The notes under the pieces: model-generated
Told to the model about the DNA's origin: nothing
Database searches by the model: none
What the model saw: only the letters and a program-made list of their open reading frames with translations
Assembly: GCF_028912405.1 (NCBI RefSeq)
Contig: NZ_JAKELO010000002.1
Coordinates: forward strand, 620,001-684,000
Source: Methanogenium marinum
Lineage (GTDB): Archaea; Halobacteriota; Methanomicrobia; Methanomicrobiales; Methanomicrobiaceae
Direction: 5' to 3'
DNA length: 64,000 nt
Made by a program: the position numbers and the translations under genes
In this document: one piece after another, positions 19,201 through 27,176 of the stretch
Layout of the letters: every line of letters starts with the position of its first letter
Numbering within the stretch: position 1 is the stretch's first letter

Positions 19201-20745
19201 TTCATCGCCGGATGGGAAGGACACCCCGATTACCTCTCACTTGATTTTGGTGACGGCACCGCTCCCTATACCTCTTCAACATTTGGAGACGTCACATCAG
19301 TGAATATTAATCACACCTATGTTACGCCTGATACCGAATACACCGTTGTACTTACGCTGTCATTGGATGGTGTGGGAGAACAGAGTGTATCAACAATAAT
19401 AACAATCATCCAGCAGGTGCCGGAAAAAATCGCTGATGAAACATCTGCACTCAACATACCGGGCGCAGTAATCACAATGAACGGAGGCAGTCAGCAAATT
19501 CTCGTAAATGAGTCACGGTTACGAGATTCCGGTGGTGATGCAGGCATGCCGGACAATGTACTTACTGTTGTAAAATCAGACATGACTCTTCTGAAAATCG
19601 AGACAGAAGATGCACCCGTATACCAGAACGGGAATTATACCGGAAATATAACCCGCGTCACCATGATTCCACCTGCGGTCAATGCGACCATTGGTGGCGA
19701 TATCGGTACAGCAGCAGTTGATTTTTCCGTCACCATGGGTGACTACCAGAGTGAGGCCAGAATCGAGACCAGTATCAGTAAAGACATCGCTGATGACGCA
19801 CACAATGCCTTCACCCTTGCATGCCCTGAAATGGATGAAATTGCATACACCGTGTACTTCACAAAATCAGGATTCACAAATTATTCATCCATTCAGGAAG
19901 CCACAATCAACTTCTCAGCGAAGACTTCATGGGTAAATTCAATCGGCGGAAATGATTGTGTACGAATCATACGCTGGCTGGATGATGGAACAAGCGTTTC
20001 GTATACACCGACATTTGTAGGAATTTCGGGTGAAAATTCCATATTCCAGGTAACCACCGATGGATTTTCCGTGTATGGTATGGTTTCCGTGCCACCGGCA
20101 GCATCTCCGTCCGTATCTTCCGGGAGCGGAGGTAGTAAATCCAATACCGGCGTTGGCCTGATACTTGATCTGACGGCAGGAGAACAGGCATCCGTCAGTC
20201 TGGACAACACCGCATTTACAGACGTTACCATCTGGCCTTCTAAAGGAATCTCTGAATTTATGGTAACCGTTGAGAAGAAATTTAGTATTCCACAGGATAT
20301 TGAACTCAATGCCTCAGTCTATGAATACGACTTCGCAAAACTCTACAAGGCGGAAGTAACTGATCTCTCAAAGATTGTTTACACATTCAGAATGCCAAAA
20401 CAATGGCTTGAAGCAAACAATGCTGTACCCGGCATGCTGTATTATAACGAGCAGTCCGGCAAATGGAATGACCTTTTGGTTAACGTAACTGGTGAGAATG
20501 ATGAATACATTTTCTCAGATACAGAAGCACCGGGATTCGGATGGCTTGCAATTGTTGGTAATGACCCATCAGGCATTTCTGACACGGATGGCACGTTATC
20601 TGTGGCAGAAGAAATCACGCCACAGGTGACACCAGCACCAAAAGAGACGGGAAGTGAACCCACGTCACAACCAACGCCTGCACCGTTTTTTGTTGTTATT
20701 CCGGCAATTGGTATGAGCCTCGCTTTCTATCTGAAGAGAAAGTGA
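16216..20745 (+). CDS. Giant multidomain surface protein with LVIVD beta-propeller
   Basis: 1509 residues, exported. Order: signal peptide 1-25; carboxypeptidase-regulatory-like beta-sandwich about 93-150; a domain with a W/Y-rich beta pattern 165-300; PKD domain 389-449 (WEWDFGD, HTYSKEGMYDV); IPT/TIG domain 449-548; first half of a bacterial Ig-like domain 550-609; seven LVIVD repeats about 610-918; second half of the Ig-like domain 919-977; PKD-like domain 979-1068; a beta-rich region to 1295; a domain resembling the PGF-pre-PGF module at about 1330-1450; a Thr/Pro linker; and a C-terminal hydrophobic segment ending in LKRK. The tail suggests membrane anchoring or archaeosortase-type processing (inference; the exact PGF motif is absent). 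Likely role: adhesion or S-layer-associated recognition. Confidence 0.88.
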   Translation: MSKTGIIILLLITVIFGGLILPVAGYEDYPDAGSSAEEFIECNITVNGAVNTSPVSEPEVPDADAVINTTLPINANTTVSAIIDWNEPVATFNVTGKIVDATTGYALEGALISVGGINASSDMNGEFTITNISTGRMSVEFTGTPLTGDTPLDVSFFDMSSASSQELSVTLDGYIDLVYNIECSEGSTVFVNPVLMPAGKDYEFTAVLTWGENPSDLDSWLLTPEIDGSAYKVYYGNKGSLTEVPYAQLDVDDTSSFGPETMTINRSSPGTYRYTIHWFSGSGNWTTAGATVTVYQHSDWTEDLVCTGTYYAPQSPLGDDSYWEVLEYDGTSKAVTPINRITTERPTISSSADAMAASDAVNTLKADPSCDAGTAECTTEYITTEDIQPDSSAITSWEWDFGDRTPPSHEQNPTHTYSKEGMYDVTLSISDGESISALTKFSYIAVTASPVITSVTPSSGENTGTVIAEIEGTYFDSDATVTLVRSDGTEISGTDVVVDDFVDEFGTHISCTFDLTDARGGDMIVVVTNPDGKTGESVGGFTIVDIIPPELLSFTSTSPDGEYGIGSTIDITAKYNEELKSGSSVTLSLNTDSEITLETLSFSEINPVSVGRISGDTLRGPAGVFVDGDHAYVTSMYGNTLTIIDISNPENPLRKGSISNERLNGAFGVYVSGDYAYVTGSESNYLEIIDVSNPASPAEVGSFTSSNLEGATGVFVSGNYAYVTSWGGNTLEVIDIFDPANPVEAGFISNDNLSDSYDVFVDGDYAYVPSYDAGVLAIIDISHPENPVEAGNYSTENVEGASCAFVSGDYAYVTSMETGTLAIINISDPANPEEAGSISNENLEGAFGVSVSGDYAYVACMYSDTFEIIDISDLAHPMEAASLSSEQMYEPIGVSVSGNHVYVTCIGTNNLEIIELGIYDELSGSYIVEPGLSTPQLNVESIVSQHAEDPLGNINSQTTVPPINIADESEIAVDGEFASPVLIPPQLTPANQDIMFIAGWEGHPDYLSLDFGDGTAPYTSSTFGDVTSVNINHTYVTPDTEYTVVLTLSLDGVGEQSVSTIITIIQQVPEKIADETSALNIPGAVITMNGGSQQILVNESRLRDSGGDAGMPDNVLTVVKSDMTLLKIETEDAPVYQNGNYTGNITRVTMIPPAVNATIGGDIGTAAVDFSVTMGDYQSEARIETSISKDIADDAHNAFTLACPEMDEIAYTVYFTKSGFTNYSSIQEATINFSAKTSWVNSIGGNDCVRIIRWLDDGTSVSYTPTFVGISGENSIFQVTTDGFSVYGMVSVPPAASPSVSSGSGGSKSNTGVGLILDLTAGEQASVSLDNTAFTDVTIWPSKGISEFMVTVEKKFSIPQDIELNASVYEYDFAKLYKAEVTDLSKIVYTFRMPKQWLEANNAVPGMLYYNEQSGKWNDLLVNVTGENDEYIFSDTEAPGFGWLAIVGNDPSGISDTDGTLSVAEEITPQVTPAPKETGSEPTSQPTPAPFFVVIPAIGMSLAFYLKRK
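18043..18970 (+). repeat. Seven LVIVD repeats (beta-propeller blades)
   Basis: Seven successive units of about 45 codons (about 135 bp), each with the pattern V-x-V-x-G-[DN]-x-A-Y-V ... L-x-I-I-D-[IV]-x-x-P-x-x-P, are characteristic of LVIVD repeats. Seven copies suit one closed seven-blade propeller. The units differ enough at DNA level that they are not a recent expansion. Confidence 0.8.
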
Positions 20746-20763
20746 TTCCAGAAACAACCAAAA

Positions 20764-20776
20764 TTTCCTTTTTTTC
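20764..20776 (+). terminator. T-rich 3' end signal
   Basis: TTTCC followed by seven T residues lies 20-30 bp after the stop of the surface-protein gene. A T-run of this kind is the usual archaeal termination signal. No stem is apparent. Confidence 0.4.
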
Positions 20777-20938
20777 AGAATCTCATACCCTCAAACAGAT
20801 TCGCCGTTCCTGATTAATATGCGAAACAAGCATCTGCTCTGCAAATAATCAGATGACCACAACGATTCATGTTCCGGTTGCGCTTTGTCAAAATCAAAAA
20901 AAATATGCGGATGTAAATTTGGTTTGTGTCCCGAATTC

Positions 20939-22171
20939 TTACTCTGCTGCGGTGAATGTCAGAATGGTCGTATCTGTTGAGTCCTGCACGGCCAGAGTGT
21001 CTCCCTCAATTTCGTAGCCTGCTGCCGTGTTCAGGAGTTTCAGGTAAATCGTCTCCTGCGCCATTGTCCCTTCAGGTTCATCACAGAACATCTCTGTTGA
21101 ACCAACCGGTCCAAAGGTGAGTGCATCGCCATCGGTTTCGTAGGATGCGAAGTAATTGTTGCACCCTGCAGAGCCTGCGATTCCACCGTCTTCATCAAGG
21201 GTCAGGGTGACTTTTGTTCCTGCGATGACAGAGACGATTGCTTCATTGTCATTGTTGTACGAGTCAAGCACCCATGTGGTTCCGGTCAGGGACTCCGATG
21301 CCGGTGGCACGGCCCTTTTAAAGACCAGCAGGACGGTTTTGTCTGAATCGTAGAGTTTCAGTTCATCTCCAACACCACTGAATGAGGCAGTTTCATTGAG
21401 CAGTTTCAGGTAGGTCGTCTCCTGCATCATTGCATCTTCAGGGCCCGCCATCATGGTGCTCCCGGTCACACCAAATGTAAGTGCATCGCCACCCGCTTCA
21501 TAGGATGCGAAATATCGGTTAACACCGGCAGAGCCTGCGATACGCCCTTCTTCATCGAAGTCAAGGGTTATTTCCGTCCCTGCGATGACGGAGACGATTG
21601 CTTCATTGCCATTGTTGTATGAGGTAAGCACCCATTCCTTACCCTTCAGGGATTCAGCGGTGACTGGCGGAATTTTCTCAAAGACGAGAAGGACAGTTCC
21701 GTCTGAATCATAGAGTTTTAGTTCATCATCCTCAATTGTGAATGAAGCGGTTTCGTTGAGCAGTTTCAGATATTTGCTCTCCTGCATCATTGCATCTTCA
21801 GGGCCAGCCATCATGGTGCTCCCGATGAGTCCGAATGAGAGAGCATCGCCCCTCGCTTCATAGGATGCGAAATATCGGTTAACACCGGCAGAGCCTGCGA
21901 TACCACCATCTTCATCGAACGTCAGGGTAATTTCCGAGCCTTCGATGACAGATACCATTTCATTTGTCCCGTTGCCATAGGATTTAAGTTGCCAGTCGGT
22001 TCCGTTTAGTAGCGGTGCACGGTCAGTTTTGGTATCTGTTCCATCAAGGGCCCCACCATCCGTGTCGGGGGATGTGGAAAGGCACCCGGCAGAGAATAGG
22101 CATATTCCCAGCACAAGAGCGGTTCCAATCAGAATTGAAATGCCTGTTTTCCGGTCGGTTTTCATTGCCAT
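20939..22171 (-). CDS. Lipoprotein with three META domains
   Basis: 410 residues from the ATG at 22171; the frame stays open further upstream but without sense, and the ATG at 22165 is an alternative. A basic-hydrophobic signal ends in a lipobox (LFSAGC), so the product is anchored on the outside of the membrane. Three META/HslJ-like domains follow, each about 110 residues, with W-x-L-x-S-Y-x-N-G, I-x-G-S-A-G-x-N-x-Y and FGxxGSTMMAGPE-type motifs. In domains 1 and 2 the usual GCNNY is GVNRY; only domain 3 keeps GCNNY with the E-M-F-C-D-E-P motif. HslJ and related META proteins are linked to heat shock or protease-inhibitor fusions, but a biochemical role is unknown. It is a single-gene unit. 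Confidence 0.85.
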   Translation of the reverse strand: MAMKTDRKTGISILIGTALVLGICLFSAGCLSTSPDTDGGALDGTDTKTDRAPLLNGTDWQLKSYGNGTNEMVSVIEGSEITLTFDEDGGIAGSAGVNRYFASYEARGDALSFGLIGSTMMAGPEDAMMQESKYLKLLNETASFTIEDDELKLYDSDGTVLLVFEKIPPVTAESLKGKEWVLTSYNNGNEAIVSVIAGTEITLDFDEEGRIAGSAGVNRYFASYEAGGDALTFGVTGSTMMAGPEDAMMQETTYLKLLNETASFSGVGDELKLYDSDKTVLLVFKRAVPPASESLTGTTWVLDSYNNDNEAIVSVIAGTKVTLTLDEDGGIAGSAGCNNYFASYETDGDALTFGPVGSTEMFCDEPEGTMAQETIYLKLLNTAAGYEIEGDTLAVQDSTDTTILTFTAAE

Positions 22172-22209
22172 ACACAATCTAATTGTCAATGAGAATAGAT
22201 AAGCAAACC

Positions 22210-22237
22210 TTTGACTACGAATAAATTGGAAGTCAAA
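22210..22237 (-). promoter_or_regulatory. Inverted repeat in the META lipoprotein promoter
   Basis: TTTGACT (22210-22216) and AGTCAAA (22231-22237) are perfect 7-bp arms around a 14-nt spacer. The dyad stands 40-65 bp upstream of the start and next to an A/T element (TTATTTTTAAAAATAA, about 22245-22260) that could be the TATA region. It may be an operator; no regulator can be named. Confidence 0.35.
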
Positions 22238-22434
22238 AACCGACTTATTTTTAAAAATAATGCCACAATGGCCCCATTTATTCACCAAAACAACCACAGG
22301 GCATTGAATGAAACCACAGTTGTCACCTGAAATGAAGAACAGGAACAGACAGAATACCAATGGTCAAAATCAGATAATCCCCATGCAGATTGATGACGGG
22401 CTAATACCTGCAAAAAAGTATTGAAATAATTCCA

Positions 22435-22920
22435 TCAGGACCCGACGAAGGCTTCTGTCACTCTGCCACGGAATTCCTCACCGAACCGTTCGTACTCCCG
22501 GTTCACCGCGTCAATACCGGCAGGATCATTGATCTTGAGAAGCGCTGCAGCAGTCAGAATGCGGCAGCATTCAGACTCCTCCTTCTGCATTATACTGACT
22601 AACGGTTCAACCGCCTTGGGGGTTCCAATCTCAGCAAGCGCCCATATTGCAGGGTTTCTGATTGATTCATCCCTGGTGGTTGCAACTTCAATGAGCGGTT
22701 CAACTGAGTGCGTGCCCACTCGTGCCAGTGCCATTGCTGACCTCCAGCGGACATTGTTATTCCCGGTTGTAAGCAGTTCCATCAGGGGTGCAACTGCGGG
22801 CATTCCTATTTCACTCAGGGAATCCATTGCCTGCAGGCTGCGATAGGTGTCATTTCCCAACAGTACATCCGTCAGTTGGGAGACACGGTTCCCGGTTTCT
22901 TTCTGAACTTCTTCAGACAT
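22435..22920 (-). CDS. HEAT-repeat protein
   Basis: 161 residues from the ATG at 22920, chosen over the in-frame ATG at 22947 because GGGAGGAGG lies 5-13 nt upstream of it. Three to four HEAT/PBS-lyase-like repeats are visible: DSLSEIGMPAVAPLMELL, MALARVGTHSVEPLIEVA, WALAEIGTPKAVEPLVSIM, and LLKINDPAGIDAVNREYERFG. Such proteins are alpha-solenoid scaffolds that bind partner proteins; PBS-lyase-type repeats occur widely in methanogens without phycobilin chemistry. Cytoplasmic, no cysteine cluster or membrane segment. Neighbours do not indicate the partner. Confidence 0.85.
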   Translation of the reverse strand: MSEEVQKETGNRVSQLTDVLLGNDTYRSLQAMDSLSEIGMPAVAPLMELLTTGNNNVRWRSAMALARVGTHSVEPLIEVATTRDESIRNPAIWALAEIGTPKAVEPLVSIMQKEESECCRILTAAALLKINDPAGIDAVNREYERFGEEFRGRVTEAFVGS

Positions 22921-23110
22921 CTCTTCCTCCTCCCTACAATCAGCCATATGGAACCCGGTTTAAATAATAATTTACAAAGCAAAAATGCATGCAGAATGGT
23001 ATCGCAATTCTGCTACGCATACATATCTATATTACAATTTTTAGCAGGGCACAAAAAATAATTCACATCACTCTGACATGTGTGCAGGCATTCGTAACAT
23101 CCAGCGGTAC

Positions 23111-23130
23111 ATTCATTCATTCATTCATTC
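23111..23130. repeat. (ATTC)5 tetranucleotide tract
   Basis: Five perfect copies of ATTC lie in the 287-bp gap between the HEAT gene and the HTH-PAS gene. The tract is outside any coding sequence and upstream of the HEAT gene. No other feature is seen in this gap. Confidence 0.7.
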
Positions 23131-23207
23131 GAAGTATATTGCTCATCAATTCTCACAAAATCGGGATGAACATATACAAAAGAGAAAAAGAATGACACAG
23201 TTTCCCC

Positions 23208-25097
23208 CTATGTAAGCAAAACCTCTCCAGAAAAGGATACCATCAAACCCACCACCTGACCTTCTGTATCAGCAATTCCGGTGACATGCACCTGCACGGT
23301 AAACGGGGACTTATTTTTCCTGAATCCTGTCATTAGACCTGACCATTGTTCATTCTGATCCAGCATCGGAACAAAATCCATTGCAGCCGCACCGCTTCCC
23401 AGAAAATCTGAAATAAATGTACCTCTGACTTCTTCCGGAGAATCATAACCCCACAGAGACACAAATGCCGGATTTACATATTTCAAAAGCCCATTCATAT
23501 CCACAATTGCAATGGCTGTTTCCAAAGAGGCAAGTGCCTGATTCCTGATCCATAGATCTTCTCTTACATCCATCAGTTCAGCAATTTCAGAAAGAATAAT
23601 CTGATGCACCTGCCTTAATTCGGAAATATCCTCATACGTGATGTATTGTACATTTTCACAGAGTTGCACCGGCCAAAACTGGATTATCTTCATCTCACCG
23701 TTTTTGCACATTACCGGAAACGTCCGCGGACGGACCTGACTGACACCGGCATTTTTAAGATCCGCCTCCCAGGTTTTAATCACTTTTTTCCGCATTTCCG
23801 GATCAGGAAAGGCTTTTTCAAACCATTTCCTGCCGGTGGGTATATCAGCTAATGTGTACCCGAAAATTTCAGTGAATTTCTGGTTAATGAAGGTATACCT
23901 CCCATCAGAATCAATGATTGCAGCAGGGAACGGAGAATATTCCACCACTTCCCTGAATCTCCTGTTGCTCCGGCGGAGCTGTTCTTCAGTCATCCGTTTA
24001 CTAATCGCAATAGATGCCAGCCTGATAAAGGAATCAAGTGCCTTGGTGCTATCAATTTTACCATCTGCCGACAGTAATATCCCAACATCGCCAAAGAGCT
24101 CTTCATTCCATGTGAGAAAGGCCATATATGCTTTCCCAATATTCCATGTAACTGCTATCTCTTCACAGATCTTTTCGGGTATCTGCTGAAAGGCAAAGTC
24201 ATAAAATGAGAGCGAGCCATCAGCAGATTTTTCAGACAGATAGATTTCACGGATTCCACTCTTCATTTCACCATAGTTTTCGAAAAAAGGCGAGGAAAAT
24301 ACCTCATCAAGAGAAATCTCCATACCAACTATATCCCGCCCGGAAATAGCTATGAGTGAGTCACGAAAATCCTGATCCATAACTGCACGAATTACATATT
24401 TTTGCCTTGTTTCATCGTAGGAACTGACAAATACCTGCCCTTCGGGGACAAATTCGAGGATTAATTCAGCAATGCGCTGATAGATATCTGTTTCCTTCGG
24501 GATGGCCACAAACTCCATTGCTGTTCTTGCGAGGAACTCCATGTTCCACATGTACCGTCTTTTATCAGTGATGTCTTCCAGAACAATGGTATGGCCCTGT
24601 CCACCATCCTCAAAAACCGTAGGTATCACCTGCATCTGATAGAAAAAATCCACATTATTATGCGTATACCTGACATCAGTTGCGAACTGTTCCTTTTCTA
24701 CACTCTCAATGAGCGCTATCATTTTCGCCTCTGAAACAATGGGAATTGATACATCACGGATATTCTCCCCGACAATTTCATCTTTCTTCAATCCAGCGAA
24801 ATTAAGGAACTGCTCGTTTATTTGCACGATAGTGCCATACCTGTCGAGAACCACAATCAGGTTTCTCGTGAAACAGAGAAATGCCGACATCGGGACACGC
24901 TGTGCGAGCGAATAGACCTTCGCATTCCCAACAACACGCATATCAACATGACCTCCTATCCGCAACACTTCGAGATGTTTTGAGACAGAATTCCGGGTGA
25001 GATGGGTCTGTTTTGAAATCTCTGTGATGGTCATTCCCTTTGGGTGGAATCGTAGATTTTTCAGGATACGGTCATTGGAACCATGTTCCTGTTCCAT
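23208..25097 (-). CDS. HTH-PAS-PAS sensory transcription regulator
   Basis: 629 residues from the ATG at 25097. An ArsR-like winged helix occupies about residues 8-68 (MTITEISKQTHLTRNSVSKHLEVL, recognition helix TRNSVSKHL). It is followed by PAS domain 1 (about 75-190), a GAF-like region 195-360, PAS domain 2 (370-500) and PAS domain 3 (about 525-629). No kinase or methyltransferase output is present, so it is probably a one-component regulator whose DNA-binding is controlled by ligand or redox state sensed by PAS/GAF. A TATA element centred about 31 bp before the ATG, with its near edge at 28 bp, fits a nearly leaderless transcript and supports this start. An upstream inverted repeat may be its own operator. 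Confidence 0.85.
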   Translation of the reverse strand: MEQEHGSNDRILKNLRFHPKGMTITEISKQTHLTRNSVSKHLEVLRIGGHVDMRVVGNAKVYSLAQRVPMSAFLCFTRNLIVVLDRYGTIVQINEQFLNFAGLKKDEIVGENIRDVSIPIVSEAKMIALIESVEKEQFATDVRYTHNNVDFFYQMQVIPTVFEDGGQGHTIVLEDITDKRRYMWNMEFLARTAMEFVAIPKETDIYQRIAELILEFVPEGQVFVSSYDETRQKYVIRAVMDQDFRDSLIAISGRDIVGMEISLDEVFSSPFFENYGEMKSGIREIYLSEKSADGSLSFYDFAFQQIPEKICEEIAVTWNIGKAYMAFLTWNEELFGDVGILLSADGKIDSTKALDSFIRLASIAISKRMTEEQLRRSNRRFREVVEYSPFPAAIIDSDGRYTFINQKFTEIFGYTLADIPTGRKWFEKAFPDPEMRKKVIKTWEADLKNAGVSQVRPRTFPVMCKNGEMKIIQFWPVQLCENVQYITYEDISELRQVHQIILSEIAELMDVREDLWIRNQALASLETAIAIVDMNGLLKYVNPAFVSLWGYDSPEEVRGTFISDFLGSGAAAMDFVPMLDQNEQWSGLMTGFRKNKSPFTVQVHVTGIADTEGQVVGLMVSFSGEVLLT

Positions 25098-25124
25098 GAT
25101 AAAGGGCTGTCTTGGGTTACCACC

Positions 25125-25163
25125 ATATAAATAACATATGCCAATATGGAGATAATATTGGCA
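25125..25163 (-). promoter_or_regulatory. TATA box and perfect 9-bp inverted repeat before the HTH-PAS gene
   Basis: On the minus strand ATTTATAT (25132-25125) is the likely TATA box. Directly upstream, TGCCAATAT (25139-25147) and ATATTGGCA (25155-25163) form perfect 9-bp arms around a 7-nt spacer. That is the usual size and position of a dimeric winged-helix operator or activator site. The rest of the 353-bp gap (25098-25450) shows no gene. Confidence 0.55.
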
Positions 25164-25450
25164 GGAACTGCATTCCACATGCCAACGTGACCAGGATTAA
25201 GGGCATCCGATATATAAGATATCGTTGGAATGAGGCAATGAAATCGGGACTGATTCTCTCCGTACCAACCATCACAGGAATCTGGAGTTGGATATCGCGG
25301 TGGCCCGTCGTGGGTGGCTGGAGAAGGCGGATGTCGTAAAAACACGGCCACTTTCAGGACTCAGAGAGTGATCAAATTCATGAAAAAAAACAAGACCATT
25401 TTCTATCGCAGACATCTCAAAAATTCAAAACAAAATCAGAAAACGAGTGT

Positions 25451-26524
25451 TCAGGGGTTCAGCAACTGCTGAACCTCGTCATCGGTCAGGTCATAGTGAT
25501 AGAATTTCGCATAGAACTCCTTCGTCAGGCTCGCCATATCGATATTACCGCACTGGTCGGGATAGATGACAGTGGCAACCCATGGGATGCCGATGATGGT
25601 GTTTGTGCTGGGCGGGGCGTCAAACCAGCAATAAGGTGACGACGGGATGTAGTGCACATCACTGTTTTTCACCGCTGTGACAGATTCCCACTTTGGGTCG
25701 TCATAGACACCGTCATAGAAACCTTTGTCATCACAGACGATGACATCCGGATTCCATTCCACAACCTGTTCCATTGACACCTCGGTCTGACCCATCACAG
25801 CCTTTGTCGGGCACTCAGCGACATTTACCCCGTTGCAGATATCAATGAGCTGGCTGTGCTGAGATCCTGATGGAGAGGTTTTCAGGCCGGTGGGGCCGTT
25901 TGCATAGTAGACGGTTCGTTTCTCGTCATCGGGAATGGTGCCGGTCGCTTCTTCAGTGAGTGCAAGCACCCGTGCATAGAATTCATTGAGTGAAGCTGCC
26001 TCCTCTTCTGCCCAAAGGACACTTCCGACGTAGGTTATGGGTGCATCATATGCAAGGGCGTCAATGGTGTTCTCCACACCAACGACGGGGATTTTACCCA
26101 TGTTCGCCTGCCGCTCTTCGATGGATGCCGCTGGATCTCCTTTCGAATTGAACCCTTCAAAGACCACATCCGGATTCATTGCGATGAAACTCTCATAGTT
26201 GCCTGCTATGTTTCCATACCAGCCGCCGACATTGGGGAGGGCTGCATACTTTTCAGATATGTATTCATCTTCCGGTGGGAAGTTCCATCCAAGGAGCGTG
26301 TCCGGTGCGATCATGTAAATGATCATACTCACATGCGGTGCTGTGGAGAGAACACCATCAATGTCAGCAGGAACCGGGACGGCCACAGTCTGTTCAAGCA
26401 TATCTACGGTCTCTATACTACCAGGGGACTCCTCCAGTGGTGCGGACTGTGTGGTGCATGCGGCACCCATTACACAGGCAATAAGAAGGAGGCCAATACC
26501 AAGAATATTTATTAGTCGGGTCAT
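25451..26524 (-). CDS. ABC-importer substrate-binding lipoprotein (iron/cofactor type), orphan
   Basis: 357 residues from the ATG at 26524. The in-frame ATG at 26551 is rejected because the second gives a normal lipoprotein signal with lipobox Cys23 (VMGAAC). The mature part has the COG0614 (FepB/BtuF/iron-chelate) fold pattern: VLSTAPHVSMIIYMIAP, LPNVGGWYGN, FIAMNPDVVFEG and later VVEWNPDVIVCDD with a C-terminal helix region. Ligands in this family are iron chelates, heme, cobalamin or oxyanions, and cannot be told apart here. No permease or ATPase gene is adjacent, so it must work with components encoded elsewhere. AATATATT near 26597-26604 is a plausible TATA box. Confidence 0.82.
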   Translation of the reverse strand: MTRLINILGIGLLLIACVMGAACTTQSAPLEESPGSIETVDMLEQTVAVPVPADIDGVLSTAPHVSMIIYMIAPDTLLGWNFPPEDEYISEKYAALPNVGGWYGNIAGNYESFIAMNPDVVFEGFNSKGDPAASIEERQANMGKIPVVGVENTIDALAYDAPITYVGSVLWAEEEAASLNEFYARVLALTEEATGTIPDDEKRTVYYANGPTGLKTSPSGSQHSQLIDICNGVNVAECPTKAVMGQTEVSMEQVVEWNPDVIVCDDKGFYDGVYDDPKWESVTAVKNSDVHYIPSSPYCWFDAPPSTNTIIGIPWVATVIYPDQCGNIDMASLTKEFYAKFYHYDLTDDEVQQLLNP

Positions 26525-27145
26525 GCAAAACGCTCTGTAACGGATGAACATGAATGAACATCCTATTCTGTATGAAATTCCACGGGATCAGTCCAATATA
26601 TTTCGTACATATTTGAAAATGTTAACTGTTTTTATTTGATTTAGATCATCCCACGCCATCCACTTTCTCAGGAATATTGAGACAGAAGGAAACTCCTTTA
26701 TCTAAATTCATTCCGCAGATATCTCCACATTCAGCTTCACCTGAATATTCATGTCCACCAATGTGGCAGTGACAGACAACAGCGTGCAAACAGACCTATG
26801 CTGTAGATAAACAATCACTAAATACCTGATTTTCGTGAAAACTGACTGAATGATGACCGCCACAGGCGCTCCATACGACCAGATATCCCGTTCGGTGGAC
26901 CAATACATCCTTTGAAAAAATGCTCCGGTACCGGGCCAACAACGGTCGCGGAAAATCATTTATTTCCAGTAAAATTGCATATTATTAGCTCAATCTCAGG
27001 CAATCAAAAACGACCGGAAAAATACCCAATCCAAGGCATTTTAGACGAGAAAACGAGGACATAAACCCTCACCCCCAGAGGGAAGGCACACATATTAGCG
27101 GTACCACCAGTATCTGCACCCCTCACACCACCATCCTCCCCAGCG
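26525..27145. other. Intergenic region before the photolyase gene
   Basis: About 620 bp between divergent genes. An 84-codon frame on the minus strand (26708-26959) lacks a ribosome site and any recognisable pattern, so I do not call it. The left end holds the likely promoter of the binding lipoprotein (AATATATT) with an imperfect CATATTTGAAAATG dyad next to it, a possible operator. Confidence 0.35.
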
Positions 27146-27153
27146 CTTATATC
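27146..27153 (+). promoter_or_regulatory. TATA box of the photolyase gene, leaderless layout
   Basis: CTTATATC lies with its centre about 27 bp before the ATG at 27177, so transcription would start at or next to the start codon. No Shine-Dalgarno sequence is present, consistent with a leaderless mRNA. Confidence 0.5.
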
Positions 27154-27176
27154 TTCTTCCCACCTGAGAATACCTC

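Noticed and set aside
26708-26959. 84-codon minus-strand frame in the region before the photolyase gene
   Set aside because: No ribosome site, TATA spacing or family pattern; composition is like intergenic DNA.
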